The position numbers and the translations under genes were made by a program. Below are positions 18,455 through 30,913 of a stretch of DNA of 64,000 bases, piece by piece. Source of the stretch: Nonomuraea muscovyensis (lineage in GTDB: Bacteria; Actinomycetota; Actinomycetes; Streptosporangiales; Streptosporangiaceae); assembly GCF_014207745.1 (NCBI RefSeq), contig NZ_JACHJB010000001.1, positions 992,001-1,056,000 of the forward strand, read 5' to 3'. Position 1 is the stretch's first letter; each line of letters begins with the position of its first letter. The notes beneath the pieces were generated by a model. The model did no database searches, had not been told where the DNA came from, and worked only from the letters and a program-made list of their open reading frames with translations.

Positions 18455-19960
18455 ATGACGACAGCGTTGCGCGCCGTGCTGGCTTTCGCGTTGCTGGCCG
18501 GTTTCTACGTGCTGGTGGCCCTGGTCGTCTGCGCGGCGATCCTGCTGGACGTGCTGATGGTCGTCGACTTCCACGCGAACGCGGTGAAGGCGGCGACCTC
18601 GCTCACCCTGGCGGCCGTGGCCCTGGTGTACGCCCTGATCATGGTCAGCAGGCGCCGGGGCGGCGAGGAGCCGGGCGTGCCGGTCACCCGCGAGCAGGAG
18701 CCCGTGCTCTGGCAGACGGTCGAGGACCTGGCCCGGCGGGTGCGCACGGCCCCGCCGGACGAGATCCGCCTGGTCGCGGAGGTGAACGCGGCCGTCGCGG
18801 AGGACACCCGCTTCCTCGGGCTGAAGGCCACCCGGCGGCGCATGTTCATCGGCCTGCCGCTGCTGCAGACGCTCACCATGGACGAGATGCGGGCGGTCCT
18901 CGGCCACGAGCTGGGCCACTACAGCGGCGCGCACACCCGCCTGGGCGCGCCGGTCTACCGGGGCCGGGTGGCGCTCGTCGCGACCGTCCAGAGCCTCGGC
19001 GGCCACGCGTTCGTCCGCCTGCTGTTCACCTGGTACGCCAAGCTCTACCTACGAGTCTCCCAGGCCGTGTCGCGCCGGCAGGAGCTGGAGGCGGACGCGC
19101 TCGCCGTCGCCATCGGCGGCCGGCAGGCCACGGCCCAGGCGCTCCGCAAGATCAACGACACGGCGATCGCCTGGGCCCTGTACGTCCAGAACTACCTGGC
19201 ACTGGCCGGTGCCGACGGGTGCCGCCCCGCGACCGTCTTCAACGGCTTCCACGCGCTGCTGAACGACCCGGCCCGGCAGGCGGAGATCGCCCGGCTGGCC
19301 GGCGAGCCGGACGAGTCCTCGCCGTACGACTCGCATCCGGCCCTGGCCGACCGGCTCGCCGCGATCGAGGTGCTGCCGGAGCCCGCGCAGGTGCCCGACC
19401 CGCGCCCGGCGCAGACGCTGCTGCGCGACCCGGCCCAGGCGGCCCAGGCGGTGGAGAGGTCGATGTGGACGCCGGAGGCGCTGACGAAGCTGCGGCCGGC
19501 GCCGTGGGAGCACATCGTGGCCACGGCCATGTACACCGCGCGCAACGCCGAGCCGCTGCGCGACCTGGCCCTTGCGGGGCAGCGGGTGGTGGGCGCGAGC
19601 AGGCCGTACCTGGACGCGGCCTTCGAGGCGATCGCCCGGGGCCGGCAGGCGGAGCTGGCCGCGCGGCTGGCCGAGCTGGGCTGGAGCGCCTCCGACGACC
19701 TGCTGGCCGGGGTGCTGGGCCGGGCGCTGGAGGGGGTGCTGATCGAGCACGGGCAGGCCCGGTGGACCCTGTCCTGGTCGGGGCCGGCGCGGCTGCTGTT
19801 CGACGACGGGGAGGAGGTCGCGCTGGCCGAGTACGCCGCCCAGGTGGCGGCCAACCCGCCGGCCGTGCCGGGGCTGCGCAACTGGCTGGGCGACCTGGGC
19901 GTGCGCCACGACTACGTGCCGGTTCCCGAGGAGGACCGGCGCGCCTCCCCCGTCGGCTGA
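18455..19960 (+). CDS. M48-family membrane metallopeptidase
   Basis: A 501-residue membrane-bound zinc protease of the HtpX/Ste24 type. Two hydrophobic helices occupy about 8-34 and 45-64. The zinc site is HELGH at 151-155 with the third ligand E210 in RRQELEADALA. Such proteases act in membrane protein quality control; the substrate is unknown. The C-terminal 250 residues are a long helical extension not typical of HtpX. ATG 18455 has GGGAGC 8 bases upstream; an upstream ATG at 18407 falls within the IS607 flank. Insertion of the element just upstream may affect its promoter. Confidence 0.88.
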   Translation: MTTALRAVLAFALLAGFYVLVALVVCAAILLDVLMVVDFHANAVKAATSLTLAAVALVYALIMVSRRRGGEEPGVPVTREQEPVLWQTVEDLARRVRTAPPDEIRLVAEVNAAVAEDTRFLGLKATRRRMFIGLPLLQTLTMDEMRAVLGHELGHYSGAHTRLGAPVYRGRVALVATVQSLGGHAFVRLLFTWYAKLYLRVSQAVSRRQELEADALAVAIGGRQATAQALRKINDTAIAWALYVQNYLALAGADGCRPATVFNGFHALLNDPARQAEIARLAGEPDESSPYDSHPALADRLAAIEVLPEPAQVPDPRPAQTLLRDPAQAAQAVERSMWTPEALTKLRPAPWEHIVATAMYTARNAEPLRDLALAGQRVVGASRPYLDAAFEAIARGRQAELAARLAELGWSASDDLLAGVLGRALEGVLIEHGQARWTLSWSGPARLLFDDGEEVALAEYAAQVAANPPAVPGLRNWLGDLGVRHDYVPVPEEDRRASPVG

Positions 19961-20060
19961 CACGGGCGTCGCGCGGCTGCCGGGCTCCCGGAGACCGCCG
20001 GGGGTCCGCGGATGCGTGCCTGCCGAGGTAGCGGCGTCGCCCACGGGGAACGGTGCTGCC

Positions 20061-21013
20061 ATGGACCTGTTTCCCGTCATGGCGCTGTCCGAGTGGCAGG
20101 GCACCAAGGCGACCCTGCACCGCTTCTGCCAGATCGTCGGCAAGATCCGGCTGGAGTCGGCGGTCCGGCGCAACCACTGGTGGAACGCGCCGTTCCACCT
20201 CACCGGGCGCGGCATCACCACGCGCCCGATGGGTCAGGCCGACGGCAACCCGATCTTCACCATCGATTTCGACTTCGTCGCCCACCGGCTGGTCGTGACC
20301 AGGCTGGACGGGCGGGAGGTGTCGTTCCCGCTGTACGGCCTGTCGGTCGCCGCCTTCTTCGACGCCACCATGCGGGCGCTGGCCGACCTGGGCATCCGGG
20401 TGGAGCTGCCCGTGCCGCGGCCGTTCGACCTGCCCGACGCCGACCGGCCGTTCGCCGACGACACCGAGCACGCGGCCTACGACCCGGTCCTGGTCACCCG
20501 CTACTGGCAGGTGCTCAGCCAGGTCAACCTGCTGCTGGAGGAGTTCGCCGCGGAGTTCGCCGGCAAGATCAGCCCGGTGCACCACTTCTGGCACACCTTC
20601 GACATCGCCTGCACCCGCTTCGGCGAACGCCGGATCGACCAGCCGCCGGAGGCCGACCCGGTGACGCGGGAGGCCTACTCGCGCGAGGTGATCAGCTCCG
20701 GCTTCTGGTTCGGCGACGACGCCTTCCCCGAGCCGGCGTTCTACTCCTACACCGCTCCCGAGCCGGCCGGCCTCGACCGCGAGCCGCTGGAACCGGCGGC
20801 GGCGCGGTGGATCACGCAGCGGGGCGGCCACCTGGCCGTGCTGCGCCACGCCGACGCGCGCGCGGCGGCCGACCCGCGGGCCGCCGTGCTCGCCTTCTAC
20901 GACAGCGCCTACCGGGCCGGGGCCGGGCTCGCCGGCTGGGACGTCGCGCGGCTCGCCTGCCCCGGCGGGGTCACCGACCCCCTGGCCGCGTCACCGGCCG
21001 CCGGAGAGCGCGT

Positions 21014-21017
<4 letters not shown>
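20061..21017 (+). CDS. DUF5996 family protein
   Basis: A 318-residue soluble protein of the DUF5996 family, recognised by WWNAPFHLTGRGITTRPM, TIDFDFVAHRLVV and the central HHFWHTFDIACTRF segment. No enzymatic role is established for the family. The ATG at 20061 has GGGGAA about 10 bases upstream; a start at 20016 is in frame but less likely. The TAG stop overlaps the convergent ppdK stop, the two sharing the four bases CTAG (21014-21017), which leaves no room for an intergenic terminator. Confidence 0.85.
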
Positions 21018-23707
<2,690 letters not shown>

Positions 23708-24041
23708 CACAGCTCCAATCAACGCCTCTGTCCCGGACTCTACCGGCGAGAATGATGAAGAAACTGCACCCAACGGTTAAGTCATCGTTTTCCCAGGTAA
23801 ACCGGCATGCAGCGGTCTAATCCAATTTGTTTTACCTTGACCATGAAATTGGTTTATACCAATTGGTATACACCAATTGCAGGGGCGGGTGAGTGGACCT
23901 TGATTCCGTCTTGACGGGCCGCTTTCGAGTCACCGCGACCCCCTTGCCGGGCGCCCGGAAGGGCGTCGCGCGGCGGGGCGTAACGGATCGGTCGCCCGTT
24001 TCGCAACCGCACGGTAATCGGGGGCTGTCACGCTCTGGTGC
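23708..24041. other. Divergent intergenic region, ppdK / lipoprotein gene
   Basis: No gene seen. 23760-23880 is the most AT-rich stretch of this part of the window and carries two overlapping palindromes (see the operator). The half nearest the lipoprotein gene (23885-24041) is GC-rich without clear signals. Confidence 0.6.
23848..23877. promoter_or_regulatory. Double DasR/GntR-like operator
   Basis: Two 16-base palindromes overlap by two bases: ATTGGT-TTAT-ACCAAT at 23848-23863 and ATTGGT-ATAC-ACCAAT at 23862-23877. The TGGT-N4-ACCA core is that of HutC-subfamily GntR regulators such as DasR. It may control ppdK, the divergent gene, or both. Confidence 0.65.
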
Positions 24042-24521
24042 ATGCCACCCCCCTTACGGCGGCGCCTGACCGTGGCCGCCTGCCTGGCCTGGGCCGTCGC
24101 CGGCTGCTCCCCCGGCGCCACGCTCGTCTCGGCCGGCGAGGCACCGGCGGTCACGCCCGAGAACACCTCCACGCCGGGGCTCTACCTGCAGCGGCTCCAC
24201 GCGACCTACCTGCGGCCCGGTGACTGCCTGCTCGAACTGCCGCGCGACCTCATCGCGACGCTGGTGTCCTGCGAGATGCCGCACGCGGCGGAGTACGCGT
24301 TCATCTACGTGCTGCCGGAAGGGCCGTGGCCGGGCGAGGCCGCGGCGATGCGCAGGGCCGTCGACTGGTGCGGCCCGCGGCTGCGGGTGAAGGCGTCACG
24401 GCGGCAGGAGGTCAGGGCGGGGGCGCTGCTGCCGCTGGAGCGCGAGTGGCCGGCCCAGCGGACGGCGTACTGCCTCGCCGTGCCGCGCGGGGCCGAGCTG
24501 GTGGGACGGGTCCTGAAGTAG
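24042..24521 (+). CDS. Lipoprotein, septum-formation-like domain
   Basis: A 159-residue protein with a lipoprotein signal ending at VAGC (Cys22). The mature part has the pattern GDCLLELP...VSCEMPHAAEYAFIY, reminiscent of the septum-formation domain of actinobacterial membrane proteins, where two cysteines probably pair. The C terminus contains two further cysteines. Function is unknown and the family match is loose. Start ATG 24042 has no strong ribosome site. It is divergent from ppdK across an operator-bearing region. Confidence 0.65.
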   Translation: MPPPLRRRLTVAACLAWAVAGCSPGATLVSAGEAPAVTPENTSTPGLYLQRLHATYLRPGDCLLELPRDLIATLVSCEMPHAAEYAFIYVLPEGPWPGEAAAMRRAVDWCGPRLRVKASRRQEVRAGALLPLEREWPAQRTAYCLAVPRGAELVGRVLK

Positions 24522-24575
24522 CCGCACGCGGGGACGCGCGGGAAGGGTTTCGGTGCGAGCGGGTACACCCCGGCT

Positions 24576-25484
24576 ATGACATCTTTCCAGCGCTATCTCG
24601 CGGAAGAGGTGGCGCTCGACCACGTCGACGGGCTCATCACGCGGCGCGAGGCGCTGCGCCGACTCGGCCTGCTCGGCCTGGGCCTGCCCGCCGCGGTCGC
24701 GCTGCTGTCCGCGTGCGGCGCGGCACCGGAGGCGGCGGCCGGCTCTCCGCCCCCGGCCTCGCCCACGAGCCCGAAGACGCCCATGCCGGCGGGCCCGTCG
24801 CCGCTGCGGACGGAGGCGATCACCTTCCCCGGCCCCGAGGGGGTGACGCTCCAGGGCGCCTGGGCGGCGGCCGCGGACCCGAGGGGTGCGGTGCTGGTGA
24901 TCCACGAGAACCGCGGCCTGACCGACCACATCCGTTCCGTGGCGGGCCGGCTCGCGGCGAGCGGCTACTCGTCGCTGGCGCTCGACCTGCTCTCCCGTGA
25001 GGGCGGCACGGCGTCGTTCGCGGACCCGGCGCAGGTCACGGCCAAGCTCGGGGAGATCGCGCCGGACCGGTTCGTCGCCGACATGAAGGCGGCGGTGGAC
25101 GAGTTGGGCGGGCGGGCTCCCGACGCCGAGATCGGCGTGGTGGGCTTCTGCTTCGGGGGCGGGATGACGTGGCTGCTGCTGGCATCGGGCGAGCCCCGGC
25201 TGGCCGCCGCCGCGCCGTTCTACGGGCCGCTGCCGGAGGGCGCCGACTTCGGCGGCAGCCGGGCGGCGGTCCTCGCGGTGTACGCCGAGCGGGACGACCG
25301 GGTGAACGCCTCCCGCCCCGCCGCCGAGGCCGCGCTGAAGAAGGCCGGGCTCACGTACGAGATCGTGACGTTCCCGGGGGTGCAGCACGCCTTCTTCAAC
25401 GACACGGGGCAGAGGTACGACGCCGGCGCGGCGGCGCAGGCCTACGACCGGCTCGTCGACTGGTACGACCGCTATCTGTCGTGA
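24576..25484 (+). CDS. Exported dienelactone hydrolase family protein
   Basis: A 302-residue alpha/beta hydrolase. The N terminus has ITRREALRRLGLLGLG, a twin-arginine-like signal, followed by a lipobox LLSAC (about residue 48), so it is probably a Tat-exported lipoprotein. The hydrolase domain shows the dienelactone hydrolase triad: cysteine in GFCFGGG, aspartate in ERDDRV and histidine in VQHAFF, plus the HENRGL segment of the oxyanion region. It likely hydrolyses an ester or lactone outside the membrane; the substrate is unknown. Confidence 0.87.
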   Translation: MTSFQRYLAEEVALDHVDGLITRREALRRLGLLGLGLPAAVALLSACGAAPEAAAGSPPPASPTSPKTPMPAGPSPLRTEAITFPGPEGVTLQGAWAAAADPRGAVLVIHENRGLTDHIRSVAGRLAASGYSSLALDLLSREGGTASFADPAQVTAKLGEIAPDRFVADMKAAVDELGGRAPDAEIGVVGFCFGGGMTWLLLASGEPRLAAAAPFYGPLPEGADFGGSRAAVLAVYAERDDRVNASRPAAEAALKKAGLTYEIVTFPGVQHAFFNDTGQRYDAGAAAQAYDRLVDWYDRYLS

Positions 25485-25507
25485 CCGGCGCGGGAGATGA
25501 CGGCGGC

Positions 25508-25544
25508 GCCCCGGCCCGTCGCGCAAGGCGGGACGGGCCGGGGC
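25508..25544. terminator. Bidirectional terminator between hydrolase and glyS
   Basis: GCCCCGGCCCGTC (25508-25520) pairs perfectly with GACGGGCCGGGGC (25532-25544) around an 11-base loop, between convergent genes. Confidence 0.85.
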
Positions 25545-25550
25545 GGCCGG

Positions 25551-26936
<1,386 letters not shown>

Positions 26937-27033
26937 GTGGTTGGGTCTCTTTCCGGCTGGAGGTCGGCGAGGGGAACGAACGAATGAACTCTCAGCTTAG
27001 GGGACGTGGGACGGCCCTCGCGCGGGAGTATTG

Positions 27034-27321
27034 CTACACCCGGTCTTGTGTGTAAACGTCCTCGAAAGCGCTGGGTTCGTTGACCATGAGAATCATGAGC
27101 GGATACATCGCCATCCGGGCGGCGGACAGCGCCCTGCGGTAGAACCCGGCGCCCTCCCACTCGCTGACCAGGGCCCACAGGTTGGGCTCGTCGACCGACC
27201 GGGCCAGCCTGCCGCGCAGGAAGCCGGGCTGGAGGGCGAGTGTGTCGAGGATGGCGTGGCCCTGCTTGACGAAGTCCTGGGACTGGGCCTCGGGGACGGT
27301 GTAACGGATCACGGCGAGCAC
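27034..27321 (-). CDS. Antibiotic biosynthesis monooxygenase (ABM) domain protein
   Basis: A 95-residue single-domain protein with the dimeric ferredoxin-like ABM pattern (AVIRYTVPEAQSQDF, LDTLALQPGFLRGRLARSVDE, WALVSEWEGAGFYRRAL). Members range from quinone-forming monooxygenases and haem-degrading proteins to uncharacterised housekeeping proteins; nothing local points to an antibiotic pathway. The GTG start at 27321 lacks a strong ribosome site. It precedes glyS on the same strand by about 100 bases but is probably transcribed separately. Confidence 0.8.
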   Translation of the reverse strand: MLAVIRYTVPEAQSQDFVKQGHAILDTLALQPGFLRGRLARSVDEPNLWALVSEWEGAGFYRRALSAARMAMYPLMILMVNEPSAFEDVYTQDRV

Positions 27322-27391
27322 GCCTACCAGGATGTCAGACGTTGTCGCACGGCTGCGCGATTCCGGCGGGCCCGGGGGCTAGGCTCGGGCC

Positions 27392-27796
27392 GTGGCCACT
27401 GACCGAGACCGCCGCAACGACCCCCGCAGCGACCCCCGCGACCCGGCGCGCGGCGCCCGGGGCGCCCGGCGCCCGCTGCCCCGGGGCGAGCAGTTCTTCA
27501 CACCGGGCGCGACCGGCCTGCGCAAGGCCGTGGAGGCGCGCAGCGCGACCCCCATGACGTTCCTGTTCACCCAGGTGCCCCGGTGGGTGACCCCGGCCGT
27601 GCTGGTGGCGCTGCTGCTGGCGGGGTTCGCGGTGTCCCACTGGCTCGGCGCGGTGGCGGTGCTGCCCGTGCTGGCGTTCGTGGGGTGGCTGGCCTACCTG
27701 TCATGGCCGTCGCTGGGCGCGGGCGGCCGGGTGCTGCGGGTGGCGATGCTGGTGTTCCTGCTGGTCCTGGCGGCTGACCGGTTCGGGGCGTTCTAG
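27392..27796 (+). CDS. DUF6703 family membrane protein
   Basis: A 134-residue protein. The first 45 residues are Arg/Pro-rich and cytoplasmic, followed by FLFTQVPRWVTPAVL and three closely spaced hydrophobic segments (about 67-80, 84-100 and 112-130). The WVTPAV...GWLAYLSWPSL pattern fits DUF6703, a small actinobacterial membrane family without known function. GTG start at 27392. It ends just upstream of the Zur-regulated znuA promoter, which lies in its immediate 3' flank. Confidence 0.75.
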   Translation: MATDRDRRNDPRSDPRDPARGARGARRPLPRGEQFFTPGATGLRKAVEARSATPMTFLFTQVPRWVTPAVLVALLLAGFAVSHWLGAVAVLPVLAFVGWLAYLSWPSLGAGGRVLRVAMLVFLLVLAADRFGAF

Positions 27797-27814
27797 GCGA
27801 TAGCCATCCGGATT

Positions 27815-27843
27815 TTGACAATCGTTTTCATTTTCCACATACT
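27815..27843 (+). promoter_or_regulatory. znuA promoter overlapped by a Zur box
   Basis: TTGACA (27815-27820), a 17-base spacer and CATACT (27838-27843) form a sigma-70 promoter. TGACAATCGTTTTCA at 27816-27830 is an inverted repeat close to the actinobacterial Zur box TGAAAATGATTTTCA (12 of 15 positions). Zinc-loaded Zur bound here would cover the -35 and spacer. Transcription should begin about 27850, at the start codon, so the mRNA is probably leaderless. Confidence 0.85.
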
Positions 27844-27853
27844 TGATGGCGTG

Positions 27854-28816
27854 ATGTCCAGAACGCCCCGAATGCTGGCCGGCCTCGTGACGGGGAGCGC
27901 CCTGCTCGCCGCCGCGGCGTGCGGCTCCACCTCCGGTTCCACGCAGTCGTCGTCGCAGTCGCCGTCCGGTCCGGACGGCAAGCCGGCCGTGGTCGCCGCC
28001 ATCTACCCCCTCCAGTGGCTCACCGAGCAGGTGGGCGGCTCCGACGCCGCCGTGTCGGTGCTGACCGCGCCGGGCGTCGAGCCCCACGACCTGGAGATCG
28101 GCGCGCAGCAGATGGCGCAGTTGCAGGACGCCGCGCTGACCGTCTACATCAAGGGCGTGCAGCCCGCCGTGGACGAGGCGGTCACCCCGGAGACGTCGTT
28201 CGACGCCGCGACAGCCGTCACGACGCTGCCCGCCGGCGAGGACCCGCACGAGGAGGAGGGCCAGGCCCACGAGGGCGAGGAGGCGCACGCCGACGAGGAG
28301 GGCGCGTCCTACGACCCGCACATCTGGCTCGACCCCACGCGCCTGGCCACCGTCGCGACCAAGCTCGGCGAGCGGCTGGCGGCGGCCGACCCGGCGCACG
28401 CGCAGGGCTACAAGGACCGCGCCACCCGCACGGCGAGCGCCCTGACCGCCCTGGACCAGGAGTTCGCCAAGGGCCTGGCCACCTGCACGACCAGGACGAT
28501 GGTGACCGCCCACGCGGCGTTCGGCTACCTCGCCGACCGCTACAAGCTCCAGCAGGTGGGCATCACGCTCGACCCCGAGCAGGAGCCGTCGCCGGCCCGG
28601 GTCGCCGAGGTCGCCGCGATCGCCAAGAACGCCAAGGTCACCACGATCTTCACCGAGACGCTGGTCAGCCCCAAGGTCGCCGAGGTGCTGGCCCAGGAGG
28701 TCGGCGCCAAGACCGCGGTGCTCGACCCGCTGGAGAGCAAGCCGTCGGGCGATTACCTGTCGGCGATGAGGGACAATCTCAAAAGCCTGCAAACCGCGCT
28801 GGGGTGCACGGCTTGA
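27854..28816 (+). CDS. znuA: Zinc ABC transporter substrate-binding lipoprotein
   Basis: A 320-residue metal-binding protein of the cluster A-I (ZnuA/TroA) family that captures Zn(II) outside the membrane for ZnuBC. The signal MSRTPRMLAGLVTGSALLAAAAC ends in a lipobox with Cys23. Zinc ligands are expected in GVEPHDLE, in TAHAAFGYL and near the C-terminal DPLE; a flexible acidic His loop (EDPHEEEGQ...EEAHADEEG, about 132-155) is typical of zinc-specific members. ATG 27854 follows GTG 27851 directly, and with transcription beginning about there the start may be leaderless. Confidence 0.95.
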   Translation: MSRTPRMLAGLVTGSALLAAAACGSTSGSTQSSSQSPSGPDGKPAVVAAIYPLQWLTEQVGGSDAAVSVLTAPGVEPHDLEIGAQQMAQLQDAALTVYIKGVQPAVDEAVTPETSFDAATAVTTLPAGEDPHEEEGQAHEGEEAHADEEGASYDPHIWLDPTRLATVATKLGERLAAADPAHAQGYKDRATRTASALTALDQEFAKGLATCTTRTMVTAHAAFGYLADRYKLQQVGITLDPEQEPSPARVAEVAAIAKNAKVTTIFTETLVSPKVAEVLAQEVGAKTAVLDPLESKPSGDYLSAMRDNLKSLQTALGCTA

Positions 28817-28854
28817 CCAAGGGAACGGCCAGGGGATGACCAGGGGATGAACGC

Positions 28855-29658
28855 ATGAGCGAGACCGCCTTCGCGATGACCGGCGGCCGGGTCACCCTCG
28901 ACCGGCGGCCCATCCTCCGGGGTGTCGACCTGACGGTGCGCCCGGGCGAGGTGGTCGCCCTGCTCGGCGCCAACGGCTCCGGCAAGTCGACGCTGGTGCG
29001 CGCCCTGCTCGGCCTCATCCCCCTGTCGGGCGGCCAGACCCTCGTGTACGGCAGGCCGCCCGCGCGCTTTCGCGACTGGTGGCGCATCGGCTACGTGCCG
29101 CAGCGCCTCCAGGTCGGCGGCGGCGTGCCCGCCACCGTCCGTGAGGTGGTCGCCTCCGGGCGCATCGCGCGGCAGCGCCGGCTGCGCCGGACGAGCCCCG
29201 CCGACCGGGCCGCGGTGGCGAGCGCGCTGGAGGCCGTCGGGCTGGCCGGCCGGGCGGGCGACCCGGTGCAGGAGCTGTCCGGCGGGCAGCAGCAGCGGGT
29301 GCTGATCGCCCGCGCGCTGGCCGGGGAGCCCGACGCGTACGTCATGGACGAGCCCACCGCGGGCGTCGACGCCGAGACCCAGCAGTTGCTCGCCGACACC
29401 CTCGCCACGCTGGTGCTCGACGGCAAGACCATCGTGCTGGTCGCCCACGAGCTGGGCCCGCTGGAGCCGCTGGTCACCCGCGGCGTCGTCGTCCGCGAGG
29501 GGCGCATCGCCCATGACGGCCGGCCGCCGCGCCCCGAGGGCGACTGCGCCAGGCCCGGACACGAGCACGTCCATCCGCACGCCCCCGAGACGCTGGGCCG
29601 CACGGTCGGCGGCGGGGCGTCGGTGGGGCCGCTGACCGGCTGGCAGGGAGAGGCATGA
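28855..29658 (+). CDS. znuC: Zinc ABC transporter ATP-binding protein
   Basis: A 267-residue ABC ATPase that powers ZnuB. Walker A GANGSGKST (about 39-47), signature LSGGQQQRVL, Walker B YVMDEPTAGVD and the switch histidine in VAHELG are all intact. A C-terminal tail after the core is His-rich (GHEHVHPHAPE) and may help hand over or sense zinc. AGGGGA lies 8 bases before the ATG. The stop overlaps the znuB start as ATGA. Confidence 0.96.
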   Translation: MSETAFAMTGGRVTLDRRPILRGVDLTVRPGEVVALLGANGSGKSTLVRALLGLIPLSGGQTLVYGRPPARFRDWWRIGYVPQRLQVGGGVPATVREVVASGRIARQRRLRRTSPADRAAVASALEAVGLAGRAGDPVQELSGGQQQRVLIARALAGEPDAYVMDEPTAGVDAETQQLLADTLATLVLDGKTIVLVAHELGPLEPLVTRGVVVREGRIAHDGRPPRPEGDCARPGHEHVHPHAPETLGRTVGGGASVGPLTGWQGEA

Positions 29659-30527
29659 TCGTCGATTTGCTGGACAAGGAGTTCTTCCAGCTCGCGCTGG
29701 CCGCGGCGCTGCTGGTGGGGCTCTGCGCGCCCGCCGTCGGCACCTTCATCGTGCAGCGGCGGCTCGCGCTGCTCGGCGACGGCATCGGGCACGTGGCGCT
29801 GACCGGCGTCGCGCTCGGCTTCCTGACCGACACCGCGCCGATCATCACGGCCGTCCTGGTGTCCGTGGCCGGCTCCGTGGCCATCGAGCTGGTCAGGGCG
29901 CGCGGCCGCACCAGCGGCGACGTGGCCCTGGCGCTGATGTTCTACGGCGGCATCGCCGGCGGCGTCATGCTCATGGGCATCGCGCCCGGCGGCAGCAGCA
30001 CCAAGCTCAACTCGTTCCTGTTCGGCGCCATCGCCAGCGTGACGCGCGAGGACATCTGGGTCATCGGCGGGCTGGCGGTCGCGGTGGTCGGCGTGGTCGC
30101 GGTGTTCGGCAGGGAGCTGTTCGTGCTCTGCCAGGACGAGGAGATGGCCAAGGCCAGCGGCCTGCCGGTGCGCTTCCTCAGCCTGCTGATCGCCGTGACG
30201 GCGGCGCTGACCGTGGTCATCGCCATGCGCGTGGTGGGCCTGCTGCTCGTCAGCGCGCTCATGGTGATCCCGGTGGCGACCAGCCAGCAGATCACCCGGG
30301 GCTTCCGCTCGACGATGGCGCTGGCCATGGTGCTGGGCGTGGTCGCCTCGGTGGGCGGCCTGCTGGGCTCCAGCATGTCGGCCCGCGTGCCGCCGGGGGC
30401 GGCCATCGTGCTCCTCGCCCTCGCCGGGTTCGTCCTGGCGCTGGGTGTCGGTAGATTCGTACGCCGAGGCCGACCCCGGGAGTCCACGGTGAGCGAGCAC
30501 CCCACCCGCGTCGAGGAGGTTGCATGA
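29655..30527 (+). CDS. znuB: Zinc ABC transporter permease
   Basis: A 290-residue membrane protein of the ABC-3 permease family that forms the zinc channel. At least seven hydrophobic segments are visible, with family motifs GDGIGHVALTGVALG near the N terminus and VVGLLLVSALMVIPVATSQQ near residue 195-215. It has the usual length. The gene overlaps znuC (ATGA) and zur (ATGA), so the four genes form one transcript. Confidence 0.96.
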   Translation: MIVDLLDKEFFQLALAAALLVGLCAPAVGTFIVQRRLALLGDGIGHVALTGVALGFLTDTAPIITAVLVSVAGSVAIELVRARGRTSGDVALALMFYGGIAGGVMLMGIAPGGSSTKLNSFLFGAIASVTREDIWVIGGLAVAVVGVVAVFGRELFVLCQDEEMAKASGLPVRFLSLLIAVTAALTVVIAMRVVGLLLVSALMVIPVATSQQITRGFRSTMALAMVLGVVASVGGLLGSSMSARVPPGAAIVLLALAGFVLALGVGRFVRRGRPRESTVSEHPTRVEEVA

Positions 30528-30913
30528 CGACGAGGCGCGATGCCGTCCACGACACCCTGCGCCGGAGCGAGGGTTTCCGCAGCGCGCAGGATGTCTACGC
30601 CGAGATGCGCCAGCACGGCGCCAAGATCGGCCTGACCACGGTCTACCGCGCCCTGCAGGCGCTGGCCGACGGCGGCCAGGTCGACGTGCTGCGCACCGAC
30701 GAGGGCGAGTCGGTCTACCGCGCGTGCGCGAGCGGCGACCACCACCACCATCTGGTCTGCCGCCGCTGCGGCCACACGGTCGAGGTGGCCGGTCCGGCTG
30801 TCGAGCGCTGGGCCGAGATGATCGGCGGTGAGCACGGCTTCACCGAGATCACTCACACGGTCGAGGTCTTCGGCACCTGCTCGTCCTGTTCGGCGTCGGT
30901 CCGGGCGGGCTGA
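30524..30913 (+). CDS. zur: Zinc uptake regulator Zur (Fur family)
   Basis: A 129-residue zinc-responsive repressor. The N-terminal winged helix (FRSAQDVYAEMRQHGAKIGLTT split over 19-40) binds the Zur box; DHHHHLVCRRCGHTVEV holds regulatory ligands and the first structural CxxC, and CSSC near the C terminus completes the structural zinc site. It ends the znuACB-zur operon and should repress its own promoter at 27815-27843. GAGGAGG precedes the ATG, which overlaps znuB. Its last 61 bases overlap the end of the convergent exporter gene. Confidence 0.95.
   Translation: MTTRRDAVHDTLRRSEGFRSAQDVYAEMRQHGAKIGLTTVYRALQALADGGQVDVLRTDEGESVYRACASGDHHHHLVCRRCGHTVEVAGPAVERWAEMIGGEHGFTEITHTVEVFGTCSSCSASVRAG

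Noticed and set aside
27034..27321. ABM-domain gene as sign of an antibiotic biosynthetic cluster
   Set aside because: No polyketide, peptide-synthetase or tailoring genes lie nearby; neighbours are housekeeping genes.
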